NCBI GenBank assembly: GCA_028695865.1 | Contig: JAQVID010000192.1 | Coordinates: 1 to 6,483, forward strand | DNA length: 6,483 bases | Direction of reading: 5' to 3' | From: Thermoguttaceae bacterium | Lineage (GTDB): Bacteria > Planctomycetota > Planctomycetia > Pirellulales > Thermoguttaceae | In this document: piece by piece, positions 5,686 through 6,483 of the stretch | How positions within the stretch are numbered: the first letter of the stretch is position 1 | Layout of the letters: each line of letters begins with the position of its first letter | Made by a program: the position numbers and the translations under genes | Notes under the pieces: model-generated | What the model saw: only the letters and a program-made list of their open reading frames with translations | What the model was told of the DNA's origin: nothing | Databases searched by the model: none

Positions 5686-6483
5686 TCATTTCGACGTGCT
5701 CTTGGAACCGATACACCACAACGTGTTCTTGTCACGAATATATATCATACCATCCTTGAGTGCCGGACTGGCCGAAATGCTTTGGGCCATCGGTATCTTC
5801 TTTACCAAGGCTCCTTTGACTTCCTTGAGATCAACGGCGTCTTCCGGAATCGTTTTCGAATTCACTTTCGACGGATCAATCACGTACGCGTGAGGTTTCT
5901 CTTCCGTCTTCGCAAAAAGATACAAGTATTTTCCGGTATAAACAGGCGAAGCGTAAAAGGTATCTTCCTCGTCGACAAAAAGTTCCCACGTTGTTTTCTT
6001 CTCCTTCAGGTCAATTCCGGTAAGCGACCCGTTTTCCGAAAGCAAAATCACACCACCGACGACAGGCACCGGGCCACACGCGTTGGGAAGCCCGGAACTT
6101 TCCGCGGTCCAAACGGACTGGCCCGTTTTGGCAAGTTCACCCCGGCCCGTGGCGTCTATCGCCGCAAAGTTCGGAAACGTGTGCGCCGCGTAAACCATGT
6201 GACCCAACCCAATGGGCGTAACGGCCACATCGGTCTTAAAACTTGTGTATCGCCATAACTCTTTTCCTGTCTGAGGATCATACGCGGCCAGATAAGGGTC
6301 GCCCATCACCACAACTTGCCATTCGTCCTTGACCTGGTGCACAATCGGCGAGGACCAACAGGAATGAGCGTCTTTTCGCGCATGGTTCCAAAGCTCTTTC
6401 CCGTCTTCCGTCGCAAGGGCAAGAAGCCTCGCTCCCGGCTGCGACGCTTCTTTGCTCTCCACGTCTATTTGAACACTAACGCG
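5686..6483 (-). CDS. PQQ-like beta-propeller repeat protein, C-terminal part (runs off the right edge)
   Basis: The frame is open from the window edge to TGA at 5686-5688, giving 265 codons of what must be a longer protein. A GTG at 6462 is not the start, because the same frame continues to the edge with no stop. It shows PQQ-type propeller blades: tryptophan-docking turns such as DGKELWNH, TGKELWRY, TGQSVWTAES and KKTTWELF, each followed by a strand of the type 'SP....G..Y......L.A.D' (examples: WSSPIVHQ, GDPYLAAYDP, YASPVYTGKYLYLF, SASPALKDGMIYI). It ends with the typical last blade LWCIG. Such proteins are usually exported or periplasmic and either bind PQQ in an alcohol-dehydrogenase context or act as scaffolds. 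No PQQ-dehydrogenase active-site motifs are visible here, so a non-enzymatic or unknown role is as likely. Large families of these are common in Planctomycetes. The signal peptide would lie outside the window. Confidence 0.85.
   Translation of the reverse strand, partial: RVSVQIDVESKEASQPGARLLALATEDGKELWNHARKDAHSCWSSPIVHQVKDEWQVVVMGDPYLAAYDPQTGKELWRYTSFKTDVAVTPIGLGHMVYAAHTFPNFAAIDATGRGELAKTGQSVWTAESSGLPNACGPVPVVGGVILLSENGSLTGIDLKEKKTTWELFVDEEDTFYASPVYTGKYLYLFAKTEEKPHAYVIDPSKVNSKTIPEDAVDLKEVKGALVKKIPMAQSISASPALKDGMIYIRDKNTLWCIGSKSTSK

Noticed and set aside
5620..6258. Plus-strand open frame of 212 codons opposite the PQQ-like gene
   Set aside because: It is arginine- and phenylalanine-rich with no domain pattern, while the minus strand shows clear propeller repeats.

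Overview
The window (6483 bases) looks like a bacterial chromosome segment with moderate GC in its housekeeping parts, broken by an AT-richer accessory block. All confident genes lie on the minus strand. The mix of a GGGtGRT protein with a NifU-like partner (mostly seen in anaerobes), a large M20 dipeptidase and a PQQ-like beta-propeller protein suggests an anaerobic or gut-associated member of the Planctomycetes/PVC group. That is an inference from protein style, not a firm placement.

Layout, left to right. 23-1740: a two-gene operon, transcribed right to left, of a NifU-like iron-sulfur scaffold protein followed by the GGGtGRT protein. 1741-2392: about 650 bases without an intact gene. It holds a possible promoter for that operon and what look like the decayed tails of two antitoxin or regulator genes: a HipB/XRE-like C-terminus on the plus strand and a HigA-ImmA/IrrE-like C-terminus on the minus strand. 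2393-3778: an apparently complete M20 metallodipeptidase. 3779-3943: its upstream region, with a G-free CA-rich leader, three direct repeats and short AT-rich tandem repeats. 3944-5388: remains of a restriction-modification locus, made of an apparently complete D12-class adenine methyltransferase, a second D12-class methyltransferase truncated before its DPPY catalytic motif, and an orphan 29-codon tail in another frame. 5389-5685: intergenic, with one weak small-ORF candidate. 5686-6483: the C-terminal part of a PQQ-like beta-propeller protein that runs off the right edge.

How the parts relate. The NifU-like/GGGtGRT pair is probably one functional unit in iron-sulfur or cysteine chemistry, but its activity is not known. 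The two methyltransferases resemble the paired domains of FokI-type enzymes, which methylate the two strands of an asymmetric site. Here the second is broken and no endonuclease is visible, so the system looks dead or reduced to an orphan hemi-methylase. With the two antitoxin-like remnants about 2 kb away, the stretch from about 1.9 to 5.4 kb reads as a place where defence and addiction genes arrive and decay around a core peptidase gene.
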